NCBI GenBank assembly: GCA_028066245.1
Contig: JALCBR010000002.1
Coordinates: 1 to 64,000 of the forward strand
DNA length: 64,000 bases
Reading direction: 5' to 3'
Source: Pirellulales bacterium
GTDB taxonomy: Bacteria > Planctomycetota > Planctomycetia > Pirellulales > S012-138
This document shows positions 25,622 through 35,098 of the stretch, in pieces (positions within the stretch are counted from its first letter, which is position 1; every line of letters starts with the position of its first letter). Under the pieces are notes generated by a model. That model was not told the origin of the DNA, ran no database searches, and saw nothing but the letters and a program-made list of their open reading frames with translations. A program made the translations under genes and the position numbers.

Positions 25622-26584
25622 TTACACTTTGATGTTGACGATTTTGCGAATCACCAATGCGCCTACGATCTGCAGGAACACGGCAAAGGCCAACATCTGT
25701 TTTCCCATTGGGTCTTCAAACAGAACCATGCAATACGTCGGGTTGATGTAATACACGGCCAAAAACAGGAACGGCGGCAAACCCAACAGTACCAAGCCTG
25801 AGAGTCGACCTTCGCCGGTCAGGGCTTGGACCTGCCCCCAAATCTTGAAGCGTTCGCGAATGAGATTGCCGATTTTGTCGAGGATCTCCGCCAAGTCACC
25901 GCCGGTTTGCCGCTGCAAAATCACCGCGGTGGCAAAGAACTTCAGGTCCAAGTTTGGGACGCGCTCGGTCAGGTTTGTCAGGGAATCTTCCAAGGGCACG
26001 CCCAGGTTTTGTTCCTCAAAAGCTTGGTGAAACTCCGGTCCGATCGGAGCTGGCATTTCACTGCCGACCATGTTCATCCCGGCGCCCAAACTGTGTCCGG
26101 CTCGCAGAGCTCGAGCGATGAGTTCCAAAGCATCAGGCAATTGTCCGGCAAATTTCTTCAAACGTCGTTTGCGTTTGAAGGCTACATAGCCCAAAGGCAT
26201 GAACCCCATGCCCACCAAGGCGATGACCACAGTTACAGTCGAATTCGTGAACACCCACGCGAGCAGCGCGCCGCCTGCGGCGAGTCCAGCTGTGATGCCC
26301 AGAAACAGAGTAGGCGTCAGAGCGACGTCCGCCTGCTCAAAGAGCAGACCCAAGTTGAATTTTGAAACAAACCTGTCCGCAAACTTCTTGGCATCTTCTG
26401 CGGTTAAAGCGCCCTGGCGAATAATGCTTTCGTCCTTCGCCGTTGGAGCCTGCTTTTGGCCAGTGAGCAACTCCAACCGGTCTTCCATCTTGTTGCTGGA
26501 GCGATCACGCATCAGCACTGCGAGTCCGCCCACCAGGGCAGCCACGCCAACGAAGACGGCCAGAAGGATAAACAGCGAAGTCAT
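25622..26584 (-). CDS. tadB: TadB-like pilus assembly membrane protein (T2SSF domain)
   Basis: A 320-residue paralogue of the downstream TadC. An N-terminal TM (SLFILLAVFVGVAALVGGLA) is followed by two closely spaced helices (LFLGITAGLAAGGALLAWVF, VVIALVGMGFMPLGYVAFKR). The T2SSF domain has QLPDALELIARALRAGHSLG and VILQRQTGGDLAEILDKIGN, and two C-terminal helices end VIRKIVNIKV. TadB and TadC together form the platform on which the TadA ATPase drives pilin insertion. The start is 74 bp after tadA. Confidence 0.93.
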   Translation of the reverse strand: MTSLFILLAVFVGVAALVGGLAVLMRDRSSNKMEDRLELLTGQKQAPTAKDESIIRQGALTAEDAKKFADRFVSKFNLGLLFEQADVALTPTLFLGITAGLAAGGALLAWVFTNSTVTVVIALVGMGFMPLGYVAFKRKRRLKKFAGQLPDALELIARALRAGHSLGAGMNMVGSEMPAPIGPEFHQAFEEQNLGVPLEDSLTNLTERVPNLDLKFFATAVILQRQTGGDLAEILDKIGNLIRERFKIWGQVQALTGEGRLSGLVLLGLPPFLFLAVYYINPTYCMVLFEDPMGKQMLAFAVFLQIVGALVIRKIVNIKV

Positions 26585-26658
26585 CGAATTAGCTTTCCGT
26601 CAAGGAACAGTGGATTCTGTTTCTGCGTTTCAAACCATCAGTCATGACTGGCCAAGCG

Positions 26659-28002
26659 TCAGTCTTCCAGCATCACGCGCTGCCGGAATGCGCTGGCGGG
26701 AAGCCGAACACCGGCTGACTCCAGTCGATCCATGAAGGTTGGCCGGATTCCGGTTGATTCAAATCGGCCGAACGCGCGACCGTTTTCATCAACGCCGACT
26801 TGGTTGAAGAAGTAGATGTCCTGCATCACGATGGTGTCTTGCTCCATCCCGATGACCTCGGTGATGTTTGTGACCTTACGCGGACCTCCCTGCAGCCGGT
26901 TGGCCTGGATAATCAGGTCAACACCACTGGCGATCTGCTGTCGCATGGCTTTGAGCGGAAGCTCAACGCCGGTCATCATGATCATCGTTTCGATACGGGC
27001 CAGGGCATCGCGCGGTGTATTCGCATGCAGCGTGGTCATCGATCCTTCATGACCTGTGTTCATGGCTTGCAACATATCCAGCGTTTCCGGACCACGGCAT
27101 TCGCCGATGATGATTCGTTCCGGCCGCATACGCAGGGCATTGCGGACGAGGTCCGTCGCTGTGATAGCGCCCTTACCTTCAATGTTGGGCGGCCGTGTCT
27201 CCAACCGGACGACGTGCTCCTGCTGGAGTTGGAGTTCCGCGGCATCTTCAATCGTGACAATACGGTCTCCATTGGAGATAAAGCTGGAAAGCGTGTTGAG
27301 CAGCGTCGTCTTTCCAGATCCGGTACCACCGGAAATGATGACATTGAGTCGGGCTTTGATCGCCCCCTCAAGCAGCATCACCATCTCCGGGGTGAAGGCT
27401 TTGTAGTTCAGCAAATCTTCCAGCTTGAGCGGATTGGCGCCAAAGCGACGAATCGAAACGGCGGCTCCATCCAGAGCCAGCGGCGGAATGATGGCATTGA
27501 CACGAGAGCCATCCGCAAGCCGGGCATCCACCATCGGCGAAACTTCATCAACGCGCCGACCGACGCGCGAGACCATTCGATCAATAATCTGCAGCAAGTG
27601 CTTGTCATCTCGGAACTTGACGGGCGTTTTTTCCAACTTGCCGCCACGCTCGACAAAAATTTGCTTGGGTCCATTGATGAGAATGTCGCTAATCTTGGCG
27701 TCTTTCAGCAACAACTCGAGCGGTCCCAAGCCGAAAGTTTCATCGAGAACTTCTTCAATGAGCCGTTCACGTTCGGCGCGATTGAGCAGCGTCTCTTCCG
27801 TGTCGCACAAATGTTCGACGACAAGCCGGATCTCTCGCCGGAGCGTATCGCCCTCCAGCTCGCCGATGCGCGACAAGTCGAGCTTATCCACGAGCTTGCC
27901 GTGAATCTTGCGCTTGAGTTCCTCGAACTCCATTTCTTTGGTCTTTTCGGCCGGCGCGCGACCAGGCAAAGGAGCTTGTCCTGGCAATGTTGGACGGTTC
28001 AT
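26659..28002 (-). CDS. cpaF: TadA/CpaF pilus assembly ATPase
   Basis: A 447-residue secretion ATPase. The N-terminal helical domain has [20 protein letters not shown], typical of CpaF. The motor has Walker [21 protein letters not shown] near residue 225, the Asp box [20 protein letters not shown], the Walker B region [20 protein letters not shown] and the His box [20 protein letters not shown]. This is the only ATPase of the locus, so it probably powers both extension and retraction, as in Caulobacter. It is separated from cpaE upstream by a 449-bp gap, which suggests a second promoter. Confidence 0.96.
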   Translation of the reverse strand: MNRPTLPGQAPLPGRAPAEKTKEMEFEELKRKIHGKLVDKLDLSRIGELEGDTLRREIRLVVEHLCDTEETLLNRAERERLIEEVLDETFGLGPLELLLKDAKISDILINGPKQIFVERGGKLEKTPVKFRDDKHLLQIIDRMVSRVGRRVDEVSPMVDARLADGSRVNAIIPPLALDGAAVSIRRFGANPLKLEDLLNYKAFTPEMVMLLEGAIKARLNVIISGGTGSGKTTLLNTLSSFISNGDRIVTIEDAAELQLQQEHVVRLETRPPNIEGKGAITATDLVRNALRMRPERIIIGECRGPETLDMLQAMNTGHEGSMTTLHANTPRDALARIETMIMMTGVELPLKAMRQQIASGVDLIIQANRLQGGPRKVTNITEVIGMEQDTIVMQDIYFFNQVGVDENGRAFGRFESTGIRPTFMDRLESAGVRLPASAFRQRVMLED

Positions 28003-28451
28003 TGGCTGAGTTCCTGGCTATGTTCTGGGCGAAGCTGTGATCTTCGCGCCGTGAGCAACGAAAGCGTTGGATTTGAGCAACACGTGCGGCTAGCACGGTG
28101 GCGCAAAAAAACATAGCTCACAATCTCTGCCGTCGTCGGACCGCCTGAGAGAAATTCAACTCACCTGCTCAGTGGCGACAAGCCACCCAGCGAGATGCGG
28201 GCCAGGCGATCGCTACGGGCTGTTCGGCCGGCCGCAGAAGTGCGCCAAGCGGCGCGATACGGCCAATCCGCTTTATTGGTCCAGCAGCCTAGCGCAACGC
28301 CATCGTAGTGTTTTCTCAACCAAGCTGAGTGCGAGAGTGAATCTCACATGGCTCACAATTCATGTGAGAAGATCGCAACCTGATCCATTGGGTCACACCG
28401 CCAATTGATAGTCAACGGCTGCTCTACATGACGTGTAGGTGTGCGAGGAAA
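28003..28451. promoter_or_regulatory. Long gap inside the Tad locus with an inverted repeat
   Basis: No gene is seen in these 449 bp. TCTCACATG (28342-28350) and CATGTGAGA (28361-28369) are perfect inverted arms with a 10-bp spacer, between cpaE and cpaF. A dyad here could be an operator for an internal promoter driving cpaF-tadB-tadC. Confidence 0.4.
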
Positions 28452-29669
28452 CTACTTCCCGCTTTTATCCTTGCCCAAGAACCCGAGCAGTTTTCCCAAG
28501 GATGATTTAGTTAGCTGCTCGTTCGGGTCGGCGGTCGTTCCCTCGCTGCCGCTGAGCGCGTCAGCCAGACCATTAATTTCTTGCGTAATTGCCGCCTTGG
28601 GGGCGTGCTCGGTCAGTGGAATTCCATTATTCCGGACATCGATCATCGTGCGATAGTCATTGCTGATCTGCCAGAAAATCTCGCGGCCGATCGTTTCCTG
28701 CGCCTTCTTCAAACTGATCTGGCTATTGCCAAACCCCATGCGGTTAATGACGATTTTCACTTTGTCACACAAGCCGTCGTAGTCATTAAACGATGCCAGC
28801 AATCGAACGACGTTCCGCAGGCATGGTAAATCCAATTGCGAAACAAGCAGGACGTGACTAGCCAGTGAAATAGCCGTCATGTCCAGCTGGGAATAGCCTT
28901 TGGAGAGGTCAATGACGAGATGCGAGAACGTCGCCTTCAACAATCCGATCACGCGTTGAACGCCATCAGCGTTTACGAGTGGAACGTCTTGCATCTGGAG
29001 CGGGCGCGGCAGCAGATACAACCCGGAAGAATGTTTGGTCAACGAGCGCTTGAGCAAACTGAAGTCAAGTCGCGAAACGTTCTCTGCAACATCGACGATT
29101 GTGTAATCTGGGATCGTGTCCAGGAAGACATCGGCGTCTCCCAGGCAGAGGTCAAGATCGACTAGCGCTACGGTCTTTTGTGGATCTCGGGCCAGAGCGC
29201 ATGCCAGATTGACGGCAATACTTGTCGATCCGACACCACCCGTCACGCCTGCAACCGCAATCACGGCGCTACCTCGGCTGCCGGAGTGTCCAGACCTTTG
29301 TTCGGACAAACGGTCGAGAGCTTCGACAAGGTCATCCAAACGCAACGGTTGGGTCAAGAACTCTTTGGCTCCCGCACGCATGGCGCGGAGGATCAAACTG
29401 CCATCGGTTGACGCGCTGGCAACAAACACGCTGCATTGCGGAGCGCTGGTCCTCAACTTGGCGACCAGATCGAGCGCCTTGTCGGGGTCGCTGTCGAGCG
29501 AGATGAGTGCGATGTCCGGATTCGTTTGCTCAACGACATCGGGAAAGAATTCATAGCGCGAACATTCGGCTTCGAGCCAAATGGACTCAAGCCCCAACAG
29601 CATCGCCTTGAGCGACTCTCTCGTGCTGTCGCCTGGGTCGACGATCGCTAGTCGAAGCACATTTTCCAT
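28452..29669 (-). CDS. cpaE: TadZ/CpaE pilus localisation ATPase
   Basis: A 405-residue protein. The N-terminal 125 residues form a receiver-like fold (LRLAIVDPGDSTRESLKAML, DIALISLDSDPDKALDLVAK, FVASASTDGSLILRAMRAGA, KEFLTQPLRLDDLVEAL). A ParA/MinD-type ATPase follows: AVAGVTGGVGSTSIAVNLAC, VALVDLDLCLGDADVFLDTI and FSHLVIDLSKGYSQLD. The deviant Walker A, normally K-G-G-x-G-K-T, reads T-G-G-V-G-S-T, so both lysines are missing. Atypical P-loops are known in TadZ proteins and suggest a structural, pole-marking role rather than strong ATP hydrolysis. The receiver region lacks an obvious phospho-Asp with full context. Confidence 0.92.
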   Translation of the reverse strand: MENVLRLAIVDPGDSTRESLKAMLLGLESIWLEAECSRYEFFPDVVEQTNPDIALISLDSDPDKALDLVAKLRTSAPQCSVFVASASTDGSLILRAMRAGAKEFLTQPLRLDDLVEALDRLSEQRSGHSGSRGSAVIAVAGVTGGVGSTSIAVNLACALARDPQKTVALVDLDLCLGDADVFLDTIPDYTIVDVAENVSRLDFSLLKRSLTKHSSGLYLLPRPLQMQDVPLVNADGVQRVIGLLKATFSHLVIDLSKGYSQLDMTAISLASHVLLVSQLDLPCLRNVVRLLASFNDYDGLCDKVKIVINRMGFGNSQISLKKAQETIGREIFWQISNDYRTMIDVRNNGIPLTEHAPKAAITQEINGLADALSGSEGTTADPNEQLTKSSLGKLLGFLGKDKSGK

Positions 29670-29903
29670 TGGTCACTTTCGCTCACCGACAACACACGTA
29701 GTCTTAACAATCCGCTGAAAACGCCATCGTGACGTCTCAACCCATGCCAATATGAGAGTCATCTCGCACAGCTCGCAATCGCGGCACCCTCGTGCAGCGA
29801 TTGGAAATCCCCTGGGATTCACACAGCCGGCTGATGACTCACAGATTGTTAACCACACTCAGTTCATCTTGGAAAGGTTAGCTTAATTCCTTGTAGTGAG
29901 AGA

Positions 29904-29933
29904 GCCGCGCGAAGGAGAAATGCTTCGCGCGGC
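29904..29933 (-). terminator. Perfect 11-bp hairpin between secretin and tadZ genes
   Basis: GCCGCGCGAAG (29904-29914) pairs with CTTCGCGCGGC (29923-29933) around an 8-base loop, 61 bp after the secretin stop. There is no U-tract, so attenuation or mRNA stabilisation between the two halves of the operon is as likely as termination. The rest of 29670-29993 shows no gene. Confidence 0.55.
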
Positions 29934-29993
29934 CGTCTCGTGATTTGACAATGATTGCTCGCCGTTTTACCGAGCGTTCCTTAGTTCAATCGG

Positions 29994-31649
29994 CTATTTG
30001 TTGCGAGTGTCATATCCGGTACGACCGAGGAATCCGGGGTTTCCGCCAGTTAGTGGCTGCCGTTTTGGCGGCTGTTGCGGAATGCTCACTGGATTTTGCG
30101 TTGACGCCGGGCGGAGAATTGACTCTTGCCGTTGCGTGGTTTGCAAGGGGATCGAGACGGAACCATCGTCTGTTGTTGGAGGCAACACACCACCACCTGA
30201 TGCCGGTGGCAGAACTTCGGGAACGACAGATCCGTTGCCGACAGGCGGGTAGAGCCCTGACGCGCGATGTTGGCAATCTGAGCAACGACCATCAGGGCAG
30301 CAACGCGGAATTTCGTTGTAAGCCTTGAAGAACAACTCGTGATCGTTCGGGTTGGTCGTGTTCATCCCTGGACCGCCAGGCGGTAATTCGTGCATATCCA
30401 ATCCGGCAACCAGTTCCGGCTTGACCAAAATCAACAACTCGACTTCATTCTCGAGGTTCCTGACTGAACGGAACGGGGCACCGACGTAGGGAATATCTCG
30501 AATGAAGGGTACGCCACGTGTTTCCGATTCAACACGTGTAGAAACCAGTCCAGCGATGGCTAACACCTGACCGGCTTTCATCTCCACTCCGGTGTCGACT
30601 TCGCGAACGTTCAAGCCGGGAATTGTATTTCCGTTGGTGGTCACGCTTCTCGTGTTGTCGATTTCGCTGATGCGCGGCCGAACTTCGAGTCGAATCGCGC
30701 TGTTGGCAAGCACGATGGGCACAAAGTCAACCTGCGTTCCGAACTTCTTGTATTCGATGGAAACCGTTCCCAAACTTTGGGGCACCAAGATCGGGAATTC
30801 GCCGCCAGCGTTGAAAAACGCTGGTCGACCGCTGACAGTCACCAAGTTCGGCTCGGCCAGCACTTTCATCAGGTTGTCCTGCCGTAGAGCTTCCAGGACT
30901 CCAAAGAACGAGCTGTTGCCATCCATGATTCCGAATTGGAACGTACTTCCGGCCGCGGCGGTCACGGTGTTTCCGCTGAAAGCACTAATCAGACCGCTGA
31001 TTGTCGATGTCGCGAAATCACCATTGCTGATCGAAGCAAAGTCAAAGCCCATTGCTCGCAGTTTGGTCCGCGAGACTTCCATCACCTTGACCTTCAGCAG
31101 AACCTGCTGAACGCCGCCCACGGTGATGTTGTTGATGACCTTGGGATGAAAATCTTGAGCGATCTCGATGATCTTGGGGACCATGTTAGGATCATCCACA
31201 AACCCGGTCAGCAGTACGCTGTTGGGGAGGGGATAAACCCGCAGGCTGGAATCGGGGAAGATCGTCTTGAGGTGAACTTCCAATTCGCGCGCGTCGCCAA
31301 AGACAATGACGTCAATAGCGTGAACTTGGTCATTCTCGTCCCAGATGTTGACCTGAGTGACGCCCGGCTTCTTGGCGACCACTTGAATCTGGTTGGCCGA
31401 GAGCGCCTTGATGTCCACAACTTCAGGATTATTGACCTGAGCCTGTGGGATCTTGTCGTCGAGTGTCAGGATTCGGCTGGTGTTGACGATCATTTCCAGC
31501 CGTTGTGTCTCGTCCTTCACTTCAAAGTTGATGGACGAGGACATCTGGAGATCTTGTCCGCGAGCTGCAAGCGGAAGCACGGCCAGCACGGCCGCGGAAC
31601 AGAGAATCCAGCGCGTCACAAGGGACGGGGAGAGGCATTGCTGGCACAT
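29994..31649 (-). CDS. cpaC: Tad pilus secretin (RcpA/CpaC)
   Basis: A 551-residue outer-membrane channel subunit. A signal peptide (WILCSAAVLAVLPLAARGQ) is followed by the pilus-secretin N0 domain (INFEVKDETQRLEMIVNTSR, NPEVVDIKALSANQIQVVAK, VTQVNIWDENDQVHAIDVIV) and a BON-like region (LPNSVLLTGFVDDPNMVPKI). The secretin core has VLAEPNLVTVSGRPAFFNAG, GEFPILVPQSLGTVSIEYKK and REVDTGVEMKAGQVLAIAGL. The C-terminal 100 residues are Pro/Gly-rich with a cysteine cluster (CCPDGRCSDCQH) that is unusual for a secretin and may be disulfide-linked or metal-bound. Confidence 0.93.
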   Translation of the reverse strand: MCQQCLSPSLVTRWILCSAAVLAVLPLAARGQDLQMSSSINFEVKDETQRLEMIVNTSRILTLDDKIPQAQVNNPEVVDIKALSANQIQVVAKKPGVTQVNIWDENDQVHAIDVIVFGDARELEVHLKTIFPDSSLRVYPLPNSVLLTGFVDDPNMVPKIIEIAQDFHPKVINNITVGGVQQVLLKVKVMEVSRTKLRAMGFDFASISNGDFATSTISGLISAFSGNTVTAAAGSTFQFGIMDGNSSFFGVLEALRQDNLMKVLAEPNLVTVSGRPAFFNAGGEFPILVPQSLGTVSIEYKKFGTQVDFVPIVLANSAIRLEVRPRISEIDNTRSVTTNGNTIPGLNVREVDTGVEMKAGQVLAIAGLVSTRVESETRGVPFIRDIPYVGAPFRSVRNLENEVELLILVKPELVAGLDMHELPPGGPGMNTTNPNDHELFFKAYNEIPRCCPDGRCSDCQHRASGLYPPVGNGSVVPEVLPPASGGGVLPPTTDDGSVSIPLQTTQRQESILRPASTQNPVSIPQQPPKRQPLTGGNPGFLGRTGYDTRNK

Positions 31650-31844
31650 CCTTGCACTTCCTTCCTTGGGGCCTTCGATCGGGTTGTACTCTCACCGCAG
31701 GCCTATTTTTGGGGGTCTTGGCCGGCGATCTTACGTGCTTCTACCGTTTTGGGGGAAACGGATGCCGCCGAAAAGGCGCGAACCTTTCCGGCGGATCAGG
31801 GTTGTCGGATGTTTCATCGTCGTGGGGCGGCAGCCAAACGGACA

Positions 31845-32975
31845 CTAATTCGCGTCCTCAATACTACCCTCGTCATCAACAAACGAGTCCATGTCGTCAG
31901 AGGAACCCGAGGCGTCATCGGTGGCATTGCCGTCAAAGCTTCCCGGTGTTCCAAACGCCGGAAATGAGAGGCTTTGGCCGTTGTTCTGATTAAACTGCGT
32001 CGGTTCTGCGCCTGGTCGAACCGGCTCGCCGTTCTGATTGATCTGAATGACTTCCGCGTCGTCAAAACCACGCAAGATCTTGATCTGGTGGTTATCACCT
32101 TGTGGGATGACAGCCACTTGTTGATCGGCGTTTGGGGTTGCCGTTCCAATCGAACCGAAAATCCCTCCGGATTGGGAGTTGTCGGTATCTTCCTTGCGAC
32201 CAAACAAGCTGGCAAACACGCTGTTCTCATCAGCGCGGTCGCTATCGTCTGTTCCATCGGAGAGCAGATCCTTGATGCCATATCCACTCGCCGTTTCGCT
32301 CTTCTCATCCTGTGGGCGACGGGCCGTGAGCATGATCTTGCCAACACTCTGGCAAAACGTAACGGCTTCCGCTTCTGTCGGTGTGACTTCCAGCGTCACG
32401 GTCTTGGCGGAGATTGAACCTTCTTGGTCGGCATCAGTTGTTGTGCTGTTGACCGCAAACACCTTGACGTCCTGAAGGAAGGTCTTGGTGACCGTTTCCG
32501 GAATGCCGTTGCTGGGGTTCTTCGGCAAGTGCACCATGAGGTCCACCCGATCGCCAGGTTTGATCAGGTTGCCGCTTGTGGCGACTGCATCGACCTTGAT
32601 GCCGATGAGCCGGTAGCCTGGCAGAACCTGATCCGAAGCACGGCTGCCGGCTTCGCCCTTGGGGAGCAGCTTCTTTTCGAGAATGATGTCTTCCGCCACG
32701 ATGGGCTGGCGGGCACGGCGCTCCTTGACGTCGGCGAGCTTGGTGAGAGCTCCGGGCGGAACCTTGTCCTTGGGCCAGGGCTCAAGTTTGAGCATTGACG
32801 CCACGTCGATGAGATCATTTTGCGGAATGTCCATCTTGGCGACGTAGACGTCAACCGTCTCGCCACTGGGCGCCGCGGCTTCGGTGCCCTTTGACATGAC
32901 TTGATTGATGCCTAAGGAGGCCACCAGGCCACAGCCGAGGGCCAGAGACAACAGAATTAACGACTTTGGACGCAT
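31845..32975 (-). CDS. cpaB: Tad pilus assembly protein CpaB/RcpC
   Basis: Start placed at 32975, giving MRPKSLILLSLALGCGLVAS as the membrane anchor behind an AGGGAAAA ribosome site; the longer frame to 33098 would add a charged leader. The periplasmic part has the SAF domain (VDVYVAKMDIPQNDLIDVAS, VEDIILEKKLLPKGE-like text as VAEDIILEKKLLPKGEAGSR) and the RcpC block LPGYRLIGIKVDAVATSGNL, IKPGDRVDLMVHLPKN. A Ser/Asp/Asn-rich tail of more than 100 residues ends in acidic residues. CpaB proteins help secretin assembly and may contact peptidoglycan through the SAF domain. The next gene, the secretin, starts 195 bp later. Confidence 0.9.
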   Translation of the reverse strand: MRPKSLILLSLALGCGLVASLGINQVMSKGTEAAAPSGETVDVYVAKMDIPQNDLIDVASMLKLEPWPKDKVPPGALTKLADVKERRARQPIVAEDIILEKKLLPKGEAGSRASDQVLPGYRLIGIKVDAVATSGNLIKPGDRVDLMVHLPKNPSNGIPETVTKTFLQDVKVFAVNSTTTDADQEGSISAKTVTLEVTPTEAEAVTFCQSVGKIMLTARRPQDEKSETASGYGIKDLLSDGTDDSDRADENSVFASLFGRKEDTDNSQSGGIFGSIGTATPNADQQVAVIPQGDNHQIKILRGFDDAEVIQINQNGEPVRPGAEPTQFNQNNGQSLSFPAFGTPGSFDGNATDDASGSSDDMDSFVDDEGSIEDAN

Positions 32976-33137
32976 GGTATTTTTCCCTTTTGCACGTCTC
33001 GCCCTGGTACGGCCTTCCCACACCTCGGGGATTCCGTTTTGGGACTGGGTCTGCTTTTTGAACAGGTCAGGGCGATCCATGCCTCCGTCTTCGTGCATCC
33101 CGGCACGAATCTGTATGTGCCGCCAAAGCGGCGCGGC

Positions 33138-33548
33138 TCATTGAGTTGTTTCTCTCCTCATGACCGTTGTTGCGCTCAGAGTTTGCCCACCTAAGAACAT
33201 TGGCGCAGGCAGCCAGCTAACTTGATTGAACGGTACGCTAATCGTCACAGTTACCGGGTCGCCTACACCAGCCGTAGCTGGATCAGCCGGATCAACCGTT
33301 ATGGTTGCGCCGCTGATTGAACTACTGGTCAAGTAACCGTTGGCGGTCGTGCTGACATCGCTAGCACTCGATCCGTCCAAGATGCCCACTCGCGCCCCCT
33401 CACGCGATGCGTTGGTTATCACCTGTTGAACCATGACCATGCGGCCATACTCAATCATTCCAAAGATCAACAGGAAGAAGACGGGTGCCACCACGGCAAA
33501 CTCAACAACAGCAGCACCCTGTCGATTTTTTCGGCATGATCGATACAT
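33138..33548 (-). CDS. TadE-like minor pilin
   Basis: Start chosen at ATG 33548 (MYRSCRKNRQGAAVVEFAVV) with GGAG five bases upstream; the longer frame to 33620 overlaps the peptidase gene. The pseudopilin signature is a basic leader ending Q-G followed by AAVVEFAVVAPVFFLLIFGM, with Glu at position +5 of the mature helix, cut by the prepilin peptidase encoded just upstream. The remainder (about 100 residues) is a small beta-rich domain ending in a TTVMRRETTQ tail. It contributes to pilus initiation in other systems. A second TadE/TadG gene, usual elsewhere, is not present here. Confidence 0.88.
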   Translation of the reverse strand: MYRSCRKNRQGAAVVEFAVVAPVFFLLIFGMIEYGRMVMVQQVITNASREGARVGILDGSSASDVSTTANGYLTSSSISGATITVDPADPATAGVGDPVTVTISVPFNQVSWLPAPMFLGGQTLSATTVMRRETTQ

Positions 33549-33616
33549 TTTCTCCAGTCCGAAATCTCTTCCTTGTGGACAACGGTCAACGCGGCGACGG
33601 TGGATGAGGTTGGCGA

Positions 33617-34183
33617 TCATAGGAGCATTCCCGTCCAGGCAAAGTAGACAATTGTGCCAATGGCAATCGGAATCCCGTAGGGAAGAAGCAGCATGGAACT
33701 CTTCCGTTCTGCGGCGATAGCAGCCAACGCGTTGGGATCACGAACCGTGGCGACCTCGTTGAGAATCATCAGCATGTTGTTTTTGTGTTTGTTCCAGCTC
33801 TTGCGGTAGACGATCATCGCCAAGGCGATGATGCCACCAAAGACTGCCGACAGGCAAAACGCCCACAGTGTGATCATCGAACCCACCCAAGCGCCGACGC
33901 CGGCCAGCAACTTGACGTCTCCAGCGCCCATTCCGCCGATCGCATACAGCGGCAGCAGCAGGCCCAATCCAACAGTGGTCCCCAGCAAGCTGTAGCCAAA
34001 GCCGCTCCAGCCGTCAGCCACTCCCATGTAGATCCAGCCGCTGATGATGAAGGGGAATGTCACCCAGTTGGGGACCTTCAGCTTCCAGCCATCAATCACG
34101 GCGGCAACGACCAGAACGACGGTCACAACCCAAATGGGCCAATTGTCAATCAATGCGGTTTGAATTTGTTCCAGGCTGAACAT
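33617..34183 (-). CDS. cpaA: Prepilin peptidase (CpaA/TadV)
   Basis: Start at 34183 gives MFSLEQIQTALIDNWPIWVV; an ATG at 34210 would add nine basic residues. This is a short A24 aspartyl peptidase of about 188 residues. The first catalytic Asp is in VVAAVIDGWKLKVPNWVTFP. The G-x-G-D motif is in AIGGMGAGDVKLLAGVGAWV, followed by further helices and a basic loop of about 40 residues before the last helix. It lacks the N-terminal methylase domain of PilD, as expected for TadV. It trims the Flp pilin and TadE-like leader peptides. Confidence 0.92.
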   Translation of the reverse strand: MFSLEQIQTALIDNWPIWVVTVVLVVAAVIDGWKLKVPNWVTFPFIISGWIYMGVADGWSGFGYSLLGTTVGLGLLLPLYAIGGMGAGDVKLLAGVGAWVGSMITLWAFCLSAVFGGIIALAMIVYRKSWNKHKNNMLMILNEVATVRDPNALAAIAAERKSSMLLLPYGIPIAIGTIVYFAWTGMLL

Positions 34184-34345
34184 GACTCTCAGGTTCCTTT
34201 TGTTCGGCAACGGTTAGTGGCCAACATCTTGTTGTCCGCTGCTTTGCTCACTCCTCATCAATGACGTCTGAAGAGGTCTGCAATGTGGTTTGTTTGGTGG
34301 TGTTCTTGGCTGGCGATTCTGCGTGGCAAGATCGGCTTCTAACGG

Positions 34346-34383
34346 AAAGCCCCGTCGAGACCCCGGGGTGAGCCGGGGGGCTC
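34346..34383 (-). terminator. GC-rich hairpin after the Flp pilin gene
   Basis: On the minus strand AGCCCC pairs with GGGGCT followed by TTTCC, with an inner CCGG/CCGG stem, 48 bp after the pilin stop. It would let the pilin be made in excess over the downstream assembly genes. Confidence 0.55.
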
Positions 34384-34430
34384 GAAAGGGATGTGTATTC
34401 CTGGCGACGACATCTGCACAAGAACAGCGC

Positions 34431-34613
34431 TTAGCTGCCGCTGGAGAGCGACTGCGACACGTTGTTGAACGTGGTGCTGGCGTTGTCGCCGATGGCGCTA
34501 ATCGCGGCCAAGCAGACGACGATAATCAAGGCCAACATCACCGCGTACTCGACAGCCGTTGGGCCATCTTCGGAAACCAAAAAACGACGAACTTTGGCGG
34601 CCAGATTCTTCAT
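34431..34613 (-). CDS. flp: Flp major pilin
   Basis: Start at 34613: MKNLAAKVRRFLVSEDGPTA, then VEYAVMLALIIVVCLAAISA. A basic leader is cleaved at the G of E-D-G (position 17), so the mature pilin begins PTAVEYAV with Glu at +5 and the Flp motif E-Y. It is 60 residues long with a short hydrophilic tail ending SQSLSSGS. The longer frame to 34658 adds an unlikely leader. It is first in the Tad cluster, separated from the rest by a hairpin, and the only Flp copy in the window. Confidence 0.93.
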   Translation of the reverse strand: MKNLAAKVRRFLVSEDGPTAVEYAVMLALIIVVCLAAISAIGDNASTTFNNVSQSLSSGS

Positions 34614-35098
34614 CGATGTCCTCATTGCTAAGAGCGAAAGTCTCGTCAGCGCGCACACGCCAACAGGTCAATAACGACGGGTTAGAGTGGAGCCAGAACA
34701 GCGCGCGGACGTGTGGACGGTTGTGACCTGGCGGACTTCCGCTTCACTTGCCGGCGCTGGAGTCGAGAGCCACCCTCTTGTGATGGCTTAGACGTAAGGG
34801 TCCTCACTTCACTCCATCCCTGTAAAGGAAACCTAGGTCACGTCCCTAAGCAGTCAAACAAAGCGGTTTGAGAAATCTCGGCATTCTTCAGGGATTCTGT
34901 CGAAGTTGCGGTTTCCGTGGTTATTCGCATTTTGATCGATCGCGGAAAATCTCCGTGCGATGTCCTTACTCCGGTGCCGAGCTGGTTGGCAGTTTGATTG
35001 CCGGATTTTGACGCAGGCGATACTGTATGCGAATTGATGGCAGTGAAACGGACGTGGAGCTCGGATCCTCACGCTGATGGGGACTTGAGGAGATCACG
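34614..35098. promoter_or_regulatory. Divergent promoter region, pilin versus TPR-peptidase
   Basis: About 485 bp with no gene. It must carry the promoter of the pilin (minus) and of the TPR-metallopeptidase gene (plus). I see no confident -35/-10 pair or dyad. Confidence 0.4.

Noticed and set aside
26800-28116. 438-residue plus-strand frame
   Set aside because: Exact antisense of cpaF, whose motifs are all intact.
30936-31967. 343-residue plus-strand frame
   Set aside because: Antisense of the secretin and cpaB genes.
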